Source: Aquimarina algiphila (GTDB lineage Bacteria > Bacteroidota > Bacteroidia > Flavobacteriales > Flavobacteriaceae). Taken from it: a stretch of 64,000 nucleotides of DNA. This document shows, piece after piece, positions 16,627 to 24,329 of the stretch. How positions within the stretch are numbered: the stretch's first letter is position 1; every line of letters starts with the position of its first letter. The position numbers and the translations under genes were made by a program. Location of the stretch: assembly GCF_007489275.1 (NCBI RefSeq), contig NZ_VLNR01000023.1, forward strand, positions 1 to 64,000. Direction: 5' to 3'. Under the pieces are notes generated by a model, which had not been told where the DNA came from, ran no database searches, and saw only the letters and a program-made list of their open reading frames with translations.

Positions 16627-17256
16627 TTATTTTTTCTTTATCACAGCTTGAGTGCTTTTTATATCAACTCCTTCTTGTTGCAACGTTTTTGTTATTTCCT
16701 TCATTCCCTGTATAGGAATACCCGCCATCCATACTTTATTATCATCAAATTGTACATCCAATTTTTTTTCTGGAATACATTTTACATAGTCCGAAAATGT
16801 ATGTTCTCCTAATGATGTTAGTAAATGAATTTTTTGATTATCGCTACCTAACAAAGCCTTGGTTTGAGTTTCTTTATAATCATAAGGTTCAGAGATGAGA
16901 ACATCAATAAGCCCTTCGAAGATTTCTTTTTTCTGTTTAAGTTTTTGATAAGAATAACCACTATATACTAAAACAGATAGATTGTAAGGTCTTAAGAAAG
17001 TAAGCAATTCAAACAGTGCAGCTTGTTGATCAAAAGGTTCACCTCCTGTAATAGTTATTCCATCACAGCTAGGTAACCACTTTTTCAAAACTCTTTTCAA
17101 TTCATTTATATCAACCATTTTGGTGTTAAATTGCCAAGTGTCTGCTGAAATACAACCTTCACAATGTATTGAACAACCTTGAAACCAGATACCTATTCGT
17201 TTTCCGGGGCCAAGAGTTGTAACTGGAAAATGTAAACGTGAAATCCCAATTTCCAT
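16627..17256 (-). CDS. NrdG-like radical-SAM activating protein
   Basis: 209 residues. The radical-SAM cluster motif is CSIHCEGC (C28, C32, C35, CxxxCxxC), preceded by GIWFQG as in NrdG-type activases. TGGEPFDQ is the SAM-binding GGE motif. The C-terminal 80 residues are not typical of NrdG. NrdG-type enzymes make a glycyl radical on a partner protein, but no glycyl-radical enzyme is encoded here. The true target may therefore be another operon member. The gene sits 4 bases after the AAA+ gene and 2 bases before the kinase-helicase gene. The substrate is unknown. Confidence 0.85.
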   Translation of the reverse strand: MEIGISRLHFPVTTLGPGKRIGIWFQGCSIHCEGCISADTWQFNTKMVDINELKRVLKKWLPSCDGITITGGEPFDQQAALFELLTFLRPYNLSVLVYSGYSYQKLKQKKEIFEGLIDVLISEPYDYKETQTKALLGSDNQKIHLLTSLGEHTFSDYVKCIPEKKLDVQFDDNKVWMAGIPIQGMKEITKTLQQEGVDIKSTQAVIKKK

Positions 17257-17260
17257 TGAT

Positions 17261-19081
17261 CTACTTTTTAATTAAATTGATGGTAGTCCCTTTGTTTTCA
17301 AATGAAATACCTTTGGACTCGACAACATCGCCTTTGACAGGATTTATTGAAAACAAAGCTCTCGAAATAGGAGTAATAAAATGATATTCTATCTTATTTC
17401 TGATGCCTCTACCACCGTTATTTAAATCTTTAATAGACAGTTCTTCGAGTGTATGAATTACATCTTCTTGAATATGAAGCGAAATGCCTAATTGTTTCTG
17501 AATAGCGTTGATGTGATTTTCGATCATCATATTGAATATCATTTTGCCAACATCTTTTCTGATGTAATCAAAAACAATGATGTTATCCCCAATTCGATTC
17601 AAAAGTTCAGGTCGATTCAAATCGAATTTGAAATAGCGTTCAATCTCATTTCTTACTTTCTTTTCTACCGTTTCAAAATTATCTTCATAAGTCACGTTTG
17701 GAAAACGCTCTCCGGTAGCTGATTTTTTATAAATCCCCAGGTTGGAAGTGAAAACTATTAGCGTTTCAGAAAAATAAACTTTATCACCTCGGCCACTTGT
17801 AAGTACCCCATCATCTAGAATTTGAAGAAACTTGTCTAAAATTCTAGGATGAGCTTTTTCAATTTCATCAAACAACACCACGCTAAAAGGCTTTTCTCTA
17901 ACTGCATTGGTCAATTCGCCTCCTAAATCATAACCCACATAGCCTGGAGGTGCACCAATGAGTCTTTGGTCAGAATGTTCTGCACTAAACTCGGACATGT
18001 CAAATCTAATATAGGCACTTTCGTCACCAAATAAAAGACTAGTTAAGGTTTTGGCTAATTCCGTTTTTCCAACGCCCGTTGGGCCAGCCAAAAATACAAC
18101 ACCTCTAGGGCGATTATTTCTTTTGGAACTGCCAACACCTGTTATAGCTCTTTTTACAATATCCACCATGTGCTGTACAGAATGGTCTTGCCCTTTTACT
18201 CTTTTTCTAATAAAAGCTTCGCCATTTTCAATTTTCTCTCTATCAATTTTAACCCAGGGATCTTCAGTTACCCCTACTTTATATCTCCTTACTGCGTCGG
18301 CAATAAGGGAAATATGAATAGATTCTGATCGAGCCAATTCTATAATGGCTACTAAATCCAAGAGAAGTAACCCTTCAGTCTCATCAACAAAATCTGTGGC
18401 TATTCTTTTAGCTTCTGTTTTAGTTTCACATAAGCTTTCTACAATAGGATCTACTAATCTTCTTCGAGCAATATGGTCCGGTTTACCTATCGGGATATGT
18501 CTTATTTTGGGATTGTTAACTACCATCCAATCGGGTAAATCCCCTTCTTTGTCTACTATCCAAATAACAGTGTTGTAAAATGGTTTAGGTGGTTGCCCAT
18601 AAGGTTTTGTTTCTGTAGTTTGGGATAGTATATGTGTCAAACTAAAGGTGTCATGCTCGGCCTTTATTAGATTTTCAGCATTCATCAAAAATTGAGAAGC
18701 GAAATCAACAACTAAGGCTATGGGCTCATTAGGATAGTTGACTATGGTTTGTAATACAATATTAAAAGTTTGTAAATTATGGTATATGTCATCTTGCTGA
18801 AGCGGAATATGAAGCTTTTGGAACAAGGCTTTTTTTTCTTCAGGATTTCCAAGAAAAAAAGGAATATCAAAACCACTCATAGGATTGTAATAAACCACAT
18901 GCTTATAGCCTGTACTTTTAAGTTCGGCATCAATTGCATTTTCTAATCTATGCCAGCTGTAGCTTCCGAAATCATTTTTGATAAGCTGAAAATCTTTAAT
19001 ATTTCCAGAAAGGATGAATTGACTTTTTAAAGGAAGAAATCTTCGAAAATCTTGTAACCATCTTACCTTGGCGTCTTTCAT
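17261..19081 (-). CDS. ClpB/ClpA-like AAA+ ATPase
   Basis: 606 residues and the first gene of the four-gene minus-strand operon. The N-terminal half (about 1-290) looks like a degenerate AAA-type domain (FILSGNIKDFQL, IALVVDFASQFL) without a clear Walker A. The second half is a full Clp/Hsp100 D2-type ATPase: Walker A AGPTGVGKTELAK (about 325), pore loop GYVG, Walker B VVLFDEIEKAHP, sensor 1 FTSNLG, arginine-finger region NRPELLNRI, and a small C-terminal Clp domain. There is no Clp N-domain or ClpP-binding loop that I recognise. I infer a remodelling ATPase that assembles or disassembles the operon's complex. Confidence 0.9.
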   Translation of the reverse strand: MKDAKVRWLQDFRRFLPLKSQFILSGNIKDFQLIKNDFGSYSWHRLENAIDAELKSTGYKHVVYYNPMSGFDIPFFLGNPEEKKALFQKLHIPLQQDDIYHNLQTFNIVLQTIVNYPNEPIALVVDFASQFLMNAENLIKAEHDTFSLTHILSQTTETKPYGQPPKPFYNTVIWIVDKEGDLPDWMVVNNPKIRHIPIGKPDHIARRRLVDPIVESLCETKTEAKRIATDFVDETEGLLLLDLVAIIELARSESIHISLIADAVRRYKVGVTEDPWVKIDREKIENGEAFIRKRVKGQDHSVQHMVDIVKRAITGVGSSKRNNRPRGVVFLAGPTGVGKTELAKTLTSLLFGDESAYIRFDMSEFSAEHSDQRLIGAPPGYVGYDLGGELTNAVREKPFSVVLFDEIEKAHPRILDKFLQILDDGVLTSGRGDKVYFSETLIVFTSNLGIYKKSATGERFPNVTYEDNFETVEKKVRNEIERYFKFDLNRPELLNRIGDNIIVFDYIRKDVGKMIFNMMIENHINAIQKQLGISLHIQEDVIHTLEELSIKDLNNGGRGIRNKIEYHFITPISRALFSINPVKGDVVESKGISFENKGTTINLIKK

Positions 19082-19589
19082 TTTTTACTTTGTTTTGCTC
19101 TTTTTCAATAATCTTTAAAGCTCTTAATTAACCGCTACGAGAGATACTTGATTTGCTAACCAAATAGCTATTACTCCAGAATCTTTTAACATAAAAAATC
19201 TCAATAAACTTACAAACATGTTCATGCTTTACAGTTCGTTTATCCTTTCTATTTATTCAGTAGAGTGATTTCTATATCCAATTGTACATAGAATTTGTCT
19301 AGAACAATTTTTCTCTATTTTGGGCCTTATAGGGCTTCCAAACTCGTGTATTAGTCTCTTGTTAATTTAACAACTAATAACAAATCTAAGTCAAACAAGT
19401 TTTATAGTTGCAAAAAATATTGGAAAATTTTTGAGCGTGTATTTGAGCTTTTTATTGAACCAGCTCTTGGTAGCCTTAAAACATTCATATCAGCTTATTA
19501 CATTGATATGAGGATGAAAAGGGAACAAGATGTAATGTGTTTAATACAATAACTGGTCTTGATTCCTGCTATTAGGAAGAGCCAATTTA

Positions 19590-19628
19590 AACCAAACAAA
19601 AAACCCGAACAAATTGTTTGGGTTTTTA
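19590..19628. terminator. Terminator-like hairpin next to the right repeat
   Basis: AACCCGAACAA and TTGTTTGGGTT form a stem flanked by A and T runs. It is nearly the same as the tRNA-Phe terminator at 28349-28380 (about 33 of 37 bases identical by eye, including the following TTTTAAGGTG). No gene ends into it from the left, which supports its being a copied piece of the tRNA 3' region. Confidence 0.65.
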
Positions 19629-19727
19629 AGGTGAGGTCTTTAGGAATAGAATCGAACTTTTTAATGCGAGATTGGGAGTTAATTAGTAGATTTCCAATTG
19701 GTTATTGAAAATTTTGTTTTACATAAT
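19621..19727. repeat. Right imperfect direct repeat flanking the kinase/helicase operon
   Basis: Direct repeat of 8962-9070. Its left edge (TTTTAAGGTG, then AGGAAT and TCGAAC) also resembles the acceptor/T-arm end of tRNA-Phe plus the tRNA terminator at 28349-28410, with a small insertion. A tRNA-derived attachment site is the natural explanation. The sequence alone does not prove it. Confidence 0.65.
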
Positions 19728-20432
19728 ATTATACTAGTTAATAAATACTTATTAGTTGTTTGCTCTTTAGGCTAAGGAAACCGAAAGAACTTTGATTTTG
19801 GTTCTTTGTAAAAACATGATGATTAACCCTTTGTGATATTTAGTAGGATTCCTTGATATAAAAGCAAGGTTATGGAGGATGGCTTTCAAAAGAAATTATG
19901 CTAGGGGAAAGGTTTAGTTTTCTAATTTTGTGAACAATCTCCTTGTACACTGGTCTTATTTTAAAGATAATGATAATTATTTCCAACAACTAATAGATAT
20001 TAACTGTTAATTGTTCCTGTTTTTAAATCATGAAATGTGGTATACCAGTATTTAACATATGATTTGGTAATAGCATTCAAATTAAAGGTATCTTTACCAT
20101 GTTAAAATTCTGAAAGCTCCAATTTAATCTTGTTTTCTCAAATTCAATATTCTTTTTCTGCTCTCTTTTTTCTCAGCAATAATGCAAAAAAACAAGTTAA
20201 GCTAAATTAAGGGTAGCAGTATCCATTTGGGCTCCGTTTTCAATGTAGAACAAGTCTTCACAATTAGATACTTCTGTTTGTCTCTCATTCTTTTTATGTT
20301 TATACATTGTCCCAAATTACACATGGATGGGTTTAAAACAAAAAGGCGATAGTATTAAGAATTAAAAATTTCTCAACAAATATTGAGAAATAGAGCAAAT
20401 AATTATATCATACAAATAATAAATATAAAGTA
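19728..20432. other. Gene-poor stretch before the cold-shock gene
   Basis: About 700 bases with no convincing gene. The best open frame is a 36-codon one on the minus strand (20307 down to 20197) beginning MYKHKKNERQTEV, with no recognised relatives. The adjoining 19082-19589, upstream of the AAA+ gene, is also without a gene and should hold that operon's promoter. The region reads like the decayed edge of an island. Confidence 0.5.
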
Positions 20433-20627
20433 ATGAAAGAAGGAACGGTAAAATTTTTTAATAGTGTCAAAGGATTTGGCTTTATTAAACTCAAGGATTC
20501 TGATGAGGATGTCTTTGTACATCAAAGCGGTATTTTAGATGAAATTCGCGAGAACGATAACGTAAAATTTACGATGGAAAGAGGTCAAAAGGGAATGAAC
20601 GCGGTCAATGTTGAATTGGTCAAATAA
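20433..20627 (+). CDS. CspA-family cold-shock protein
   Basis: 64 residues covering a single cold-shock domain. RNP1 is KGFGFI and RNP2 is DVFVHQS, the two single-stranded nucleic-acid binding motifs. Family members act as RNA chaperones during cold or stress. It is the first gene of the stress-type island that follows the right repeat. The upstream region has no long structured leader that I can identify. Confidence 0.92.
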   Translation: MKEGTVKFFNSVKGFGFIKLKDSDEDVFVHQSGILDEIRENDNVKFTMERGQKGMNAVNVELVK

Positions 20628-20828
20628 TTAGTCATGTATTTCTAAAACCGTTGAAAATCAATCTATTGAAGATGGATTTTTATGTCTTATTTCCTGTACT
20701 GATGAAATACTTAAATTTTAATTAGCTAAAATCCAAGCTCAAGGATAGTTGAAATATTTAGATTGTCTGAGGATACTTAAATATAAATTCTTAAAGTAAA
20801 ACTTCTTACAAATAACAAAAAAAGAACA

Positions 20829-21170
20829 ATGAGAATAAAATTATTCCTGATGATGTTAATTTCATATGTTATTTCCCCTTCCCAAGAAATAAATCAGATA
20901 AGACAATTGGAGGGGGTTTATCAAGGACAGGTTGAGGGTGGTTATTCGTTTTGTTATAAAACTGCATATGGATTTGAAAGAATATTGGTTTTTAACGAAA
21001 TTTTGTCCGTTATACTTGAAAAATATCCATTACATATTGATAAACATGTCGGAGAAAATTTTATCATATCGTTTACTAAGAATATAATTATTGAGGGGAA
21101 GAAGAATAGAGAAGTATCAACCGTACTACGTTTACAGAAGCTTGTGCCTAGACAGTATCTTCGAAAATGA
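20829..21170 (+). CDS. Small secreted protein of unknown function
   Basis: 113 residues with a hydrophobic N-terminal segment (LFLMMLISYVISPSQ) that looks like a signal peptide. The rest shows no domain I recognise. It may be truncated or a chance frame: the tail is basic, and it ends 40 bases before the AraC gene at 21211. The ATG at 20829 follows an A-rich leader typical for this genome. Confidence 0.45.
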   Translation: MRIKLFLMMLISYVISPSQEINQIRQLEGVYQGQVEGGYSFCYKTAYGFERILVFNEILSVILEKYPLHIDKHVGENFIISFTKNIIIEGKKNREVSTVLRLQKLVPRQYLRK

Positions 21171-21210
21171 TATAAAATTTAAAAAACGAATACTTCGTCA
21201 AAATAGAAAC

Positions 21211-21777
21211 ATGAGCACAAAATTATTCATTAAATACATGGTCAGTTTACGATGCAAACTCATGGTGAAAGAAGAGTTAAAAAAACTTGGATTGCATTAT
21301 GTCGTTTTGGAGTTAGGTGTTATAGAACTCTTGGAAGATATAACTAAAGAGCAACATATTAAACTGAAGAAAAATCTAAGTAAATCTGGCTTAGAATTAA
21401 TGGAAAATAAAAAAAGTATTCTAATTGAAAAAATAAGAAATGTCATTATCGAAATGATTCATTATACAGATGAATTACCTAAAGTCAATTATTCCGATTA
21501 TTTAAGTGAAAAAATTGGCTATAACTATACATATCTAGCAAATATTTTTTCTGAAGTGAAAGGAATTACCATTCAGCAATTTATTATTATCCATAAAATT
21601 GAAAGGGTTAAAGAATTGCTTATTTATGATGAACTAAATCTCACCGAGATCTCCCATAAACTGCACTACAGCAGTGTTGCGCATTTATCCAATCAATTCA
21701 AAAAATTGACAGGATTGACACCTACATTTTATAAGCAATTAAAAGAAAAGCGTAAACAAAACCTGGAAGATTTATAA
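21211..21777 (+). CDS. Short AraC-family regulator
   Basis: 188 residues from the ATG at 21211. The open frame extends 40 codons upstream, but conserved relatives start with the segment seen here (LFIKYMVSLRCKLMVKEELKKLGLHY). The C-terminal half is the AraC DNA-binding domain (LTEISHKLHYSSVAHLSNQF and LTGLTPTFYKQLK). The N-terminal 75 residues resemble the small sensor-like region of a conserved Bacteroidota subgroup. It lies among cold-shock and stress-type genes and could control them. The ligand is unknown. Confidence 0.85.
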   Translation: MSTKLFIKYMVSLRCKLMVKEELKKLGLHYVVLELGVIELLEDITKEQHIKLKKNLSKSGLELMENKKSILIEKIRNVIIEMIHYTDELPKVNYSDYLSEKIGYNYTYLANIFSEVKGITIQQFIIIHKIERVKELLIYDELNLTEISHKLHYSSVAHLSNQFKKLTGLTPTFYKQLKEKRKQNLEDL

Positions 21778-21962
21778 TAGGTTATGTCTTATTATGGCTC
21801 GTTCGATGTCCATATTACTCAGTACTATGGAAAGTGTGATATATGTAACGTAGGTTCAACGTAATGTAACGCATTAAATCATTAATTAACTGATTTTTGT
21901 ATACATACTAAAACTACCCATAACAGGTGAGTTACTAATACTATCTATTAAAACAGAAAATC

Positions 21963-22079
21963 ATGTCAAAAGAAAAAGAAGGTAAATCCAAGTCAGGTAA
22001 AAAATCACCTGCAAAAAGTTTGAAAGAAAAAAGGGCTGCAAAAGCTGCAAAAAGAAAGGAGAAAAGGAGTGGTGAATGA
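21963..22079 (+). CDS. Small lysine-rich basic protein
   Basis: 38 residues with about 40 percent Lys/Arg and no hydrophobic core (MSKEKEGKSKSGKKSPAK, then KRAAKAAKRKEKR). Similar short basic proteins occur in Bacteroidota stress loci and could bind nucleic acid. This is an inference from composition. It lies between the AraC and cupin genes in the same direction. Confidence 0.55.
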   Translation: MSKEKEGKSKSGKKSPAKSLKEKRAAKAAKRKEKRSGE

Positions 22080-22143
22080 ACGTTATGTAAAAAATCATGA
22101 TCATCTTATTCTAGTTTAGCATTAATCTTCTATCATATTATCC

Positions 22144-22494
22144 ATGAAAAATCAAGAATTAGAAAAATCCTTTAAACTTAAGTTGGTTGATACTATTGAT
22201 TATGTACCTGGATCTGTGGTTATAAAAGCAATCCTGAAGAAAAAAACAGGAACTGTAACTATATTATCATTTGATAGTGGAGAAACATTGTCCTCTAAAA
22301 TATCTCCTTTTGACAATCTTATTCAGATTATAGACGGAGAAGCTGAGATTATTATTAATGAAGAATCAAATACGATTGAAACTGGTCACGTAATCATTAT
22401 CCCAGCTCATACAAGAAATGTAGTAAAGGCTAATAAACGATTTAAAATGATGTCGATCATCATTAAAAGTGGTTATGAAGATGTGAGTATTTAG
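22144..22494 (+). CDS. Cupin-domain protein
   Basis: 116 residues forming a small cupin barrel. The first motif region is SFDSGETLSSKISPFDNLIQIIDGEAEI and the second ETGHVIIIPAHTRNVV. The metal-binding His residues of motif 1 are missing (SKISPFD where H-x-H would be expected). One His is seen in the second motif region. A binding or sensing role is more likely than catalysis. It is followed after 18 bases by a small gene at 22513. Confidence 0.8.
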   Translation: MKNQELEKSFKLKLVDTIDYVPGSVVIKAILKKKTGTVTILSFDSGETLSSKISPFDNLIQIIDGEAEIIINEESNTIETGHVIIIPAHTRNVVKANKRFKMMSIIIKSGYEDVSI

Positions 22495-22512
22495 AATTTA
22501 AATATAAAGTAT

Positions 22513-22680
22513 ATGGAAGGACAAGAAGGTAAATTCAAATCAGGTGATACTGTTTACGCCAAAGCAAATCCTGAAGTTAAATTGATTGTGCGATTATACT
22601 ACCGCCGAATATATTACTGTACGTTTGCGGAAGATCCTAAGAAAAAGGAAGTAGTGTTTTTTGAAAGAGAGCTTTTATAA
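22513..22680 (+). CDS. Small conserved protein, paralogue of the gene at 27238
   Basis: 55 residues. GDTVYAKANPEVKLIVRLYY and YYCTFAEDP align with GDTVFTKINPNISLIVRRYI and YYCGFQNDP of the minus-strand gene at 27238-27420. The shared pattern suggests a compact all-beta protein of the SH3/KOW-like kind. No function is known to me. It is co-directional with the cupin and the glycosyltransferase. Confidence 0.65.
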   Translation: MEGQEGKFKSGDTVYAKANPEVKLIVRLYYRRIYYCTFAEDPKKKEVVFFERELL

Positions 22681-22729
22681 TGATTACTTAAAATAATTAA
22701 AGTTAAGAACAAAATAACACATACATAAA

Positions 22730-23773
22730 ATGACACAAGAATTAGGTATGCCAAAAAAGCAAATCGTTCATTTTAACATTTCAAAAAAGAAGCCTAAGAT
22801 TGCCTACTTCATATTGGTTCACCATTTTCCTGGACAGTTCAAACGATTGTTTAAAGCCATTTACCATCCAGAAAGCCACTACTTAATACAGATCGATCAA
22901 GAGGTTGATATAAACATTGAAAAAGGTGTTAAAACATTTTTGGAAGATTACTCCAGCGTTTATCTATTAAAAAGTGAAAATGTAGAGAGGGGAGGATATA
23001 GTATGGTACAGTCTCAAATTAATGGAATGAAATATCTCTTAAACCGTTGTCTGAAATGGGATTTTTTTATTAATCTAAGCGATCAGGATTTTCCTTTGAA
23101 ATCTCAAGATTTTATTTTTGATTTTTTGAGCAGGAATAAAGAAAAAAACTTCATAAAAATAGCCAATCAAATTAAGAAGAAATTTGATACACTAAACCGC
23201 GTTGAAAACCATTTTCATGAGATAGGTATTGGCTTTTCCGGCATACCCTATAAAAGATCTTTCATGAAAAATGTGACTTGGTATGTCGGCGGACAATGGA
23301 TGATTTTGACCAGAGCATGCTGTGAATTTATTTGTCATAGTCCTGAAGTGAAAAAGTTTGAAGATTTCTATCGTAAGATCCTAATTGCTGATAAATCATT
23401 TTTTCAAACGGCATTAATGAATACTTCATTCAAAGAAACGATCATAAACGATGATAAGAGAGCTGTTGTAAGGATAGTTGATGGCGATATAAAATTGAAA
23501 CCAAAAACTTTGACAAGAGCGGATATCGACTTCTTAATACAAGGAGACAACTTATTCGCCAGAAAATTCGATGAAAGAGTAGATGAATCTATATTAAATA
23601 TTCTGGAGGAAGCTCTAGACACAGATCAAATAACAAATAATTCTAATAGTATTGATTTTAACCTTATTTCAACACTTACTATTGATGCAAAAAAAAGTGA
23701 TCTATTAGATCTGGAAACAATTATAAATCCGTCAATTCAACTACCAAAACCACTACTTAATGGCAGTAAATAA
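22730..23773 (+). CDS. Core-2/I-branching-type glycosyltransferase (GT14)
   Basis: 347 residues. The N-terminal region KIAYFILVHHFPGQFKRLFKAI and the segments YLIQIDQEVD, WDFFINLSDQDFPLKS and YVGGQWMILTRA are typical of family GT14 transferases, which add GlcNAc or xylose to sugar chains. No membrane anchor is seen, so it is probably cytoplasmic. The last 70 residues diverge. Its acceptor is unknown. It is not in a polysaccharide cluster but among stress-type genes. Confidence 0.8.
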   Translation: MTQELGMPKKQIVHFNISKKKPKIAYFILVHHFPGQFKRLFKAIYHPESHYLIQIDQEVDINIEKGVKTFLEDYSSVYLLKSENVERGGYSMVQSQINGMKYLLNRCLKWDFFINLSDQDFPLKSQDFIFDFLSRNKEKNFIKIANQIKKKFDTLNRVENHFHEIGIGFSGIPYKRSFMKNVTWYVGGQWMILTRACCEFICHSPEVKKFEDFYRKILIADKSFFQTALMNTSFKETIINDDKRAVVRIVDGDIKLKPKTLTRADIDFLIQGDNLFARKFDERVDESILNILEEALDTDQITNNSNSIDFNLISTLTIDAKKSDLLDLETIINPSIQLPKPLLNGSK

Positions 23774-23781
23774 ATAGTAAA

Positions 23782-23976
23782 ATGGCTACAACAAATATTA
23801 CAAGAAGTTGGAGAGAACCAAAGGTAATGATCAAACAGAGATTCATTTTTTTATCTAATAAAGATTTTGACTTTAAAGATGAGCAAAAAGAAATGATGCT
23901 TAATAATCTTGCAATTAAACTTAAGAAAACCAGAGCAGAGTTAGAGTTACTTTTTGCTGAACTTCAAACCTGTTGA
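23782..23976 (+). CDS. CsbD-like stress protein
   Basis: 64 residues. NITRSWREPKVMIKQRFIFL and KTRAELELLF follow the pattern of CsbD-family proteins (W-x-x-x-K-G-K-I-K-x-x-F, then helical repeats ending in K-x-x-E). The usual KGK is altered here. CsbD proteins are induced by general stress, and their function is unclear. It starts 8 bases after the glycosyltransferase stop and 25 bases before the GroES-like gene, suggesting one transcript. Confidence 0.6.
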   Translation: MATTNITRSWREPKVMIKQRFIFLSNKDFDFKDEQKEMMLNNLAIKLKKTRAELELLFAELQTC

Positions 23977-24001
23977 ATTTTAATAATTAAGAAAAAAGAT
24001 C

Positions 24002-24304
24002 ATGCATAAATTTAGAATACAACCGCTTGCCGATCGAGTATTGGTAAAAGCCGATATAGCAAAAGAAAAATCAAAGGGAGGCATTATCATACCTGATAAT
24101 GCAAAAGAAAAACCTCAAAAAGGAATCATATTAGCTGTTGGAAAGGGTAAAAAAGATGAACCCATGACTGTAAAAGTTGGTGATGTCGTATTATATGGAA
24201 AATATTCTGGAACAGAAATTACTGTTGATGATATTGATGCACTTATTATGAAAGAGTCAGACATCTTAGGTATTATTCAACCAACTACTTTGGAACTTAT
24301 ATAA
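24002..24304 (+). CDS. Second GroES-type co-chaperonin (orphan)
   Basis: 100 residues covering the full Cpn10 fold: [35 protein letters not shown], the mobile-loop region, [15 protein letters not shown] and a C-terminal [10 protein letters not shown]. It is a paralogue of groES at 46458-46733 (91 residues) but has no chaperonin beside it. It may serve the main GroEL under stress or on selected clients. The C-terminal extension (QPTTLELI) is not found on the main copy. Confidence 0.88.
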   Translation: MHKFRIQPLADRVLVKADIAKEKSKGGIIIPDNAKEKPQKGIILAVGKGKKDEPMTVKVGDVVLYGKYSGTEITVDDIDALIMKESDILGIIQPTTLELI

Positions 24305-24329
24305 GAACATTTTGTAAGATACTGTATGT

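Noticed and set aside
21091-21210. 40-codon upstream extension of the short AraC gene
   Set aside because: It overlaps the previous frame, and the conserved region of relatives begins at 21211.
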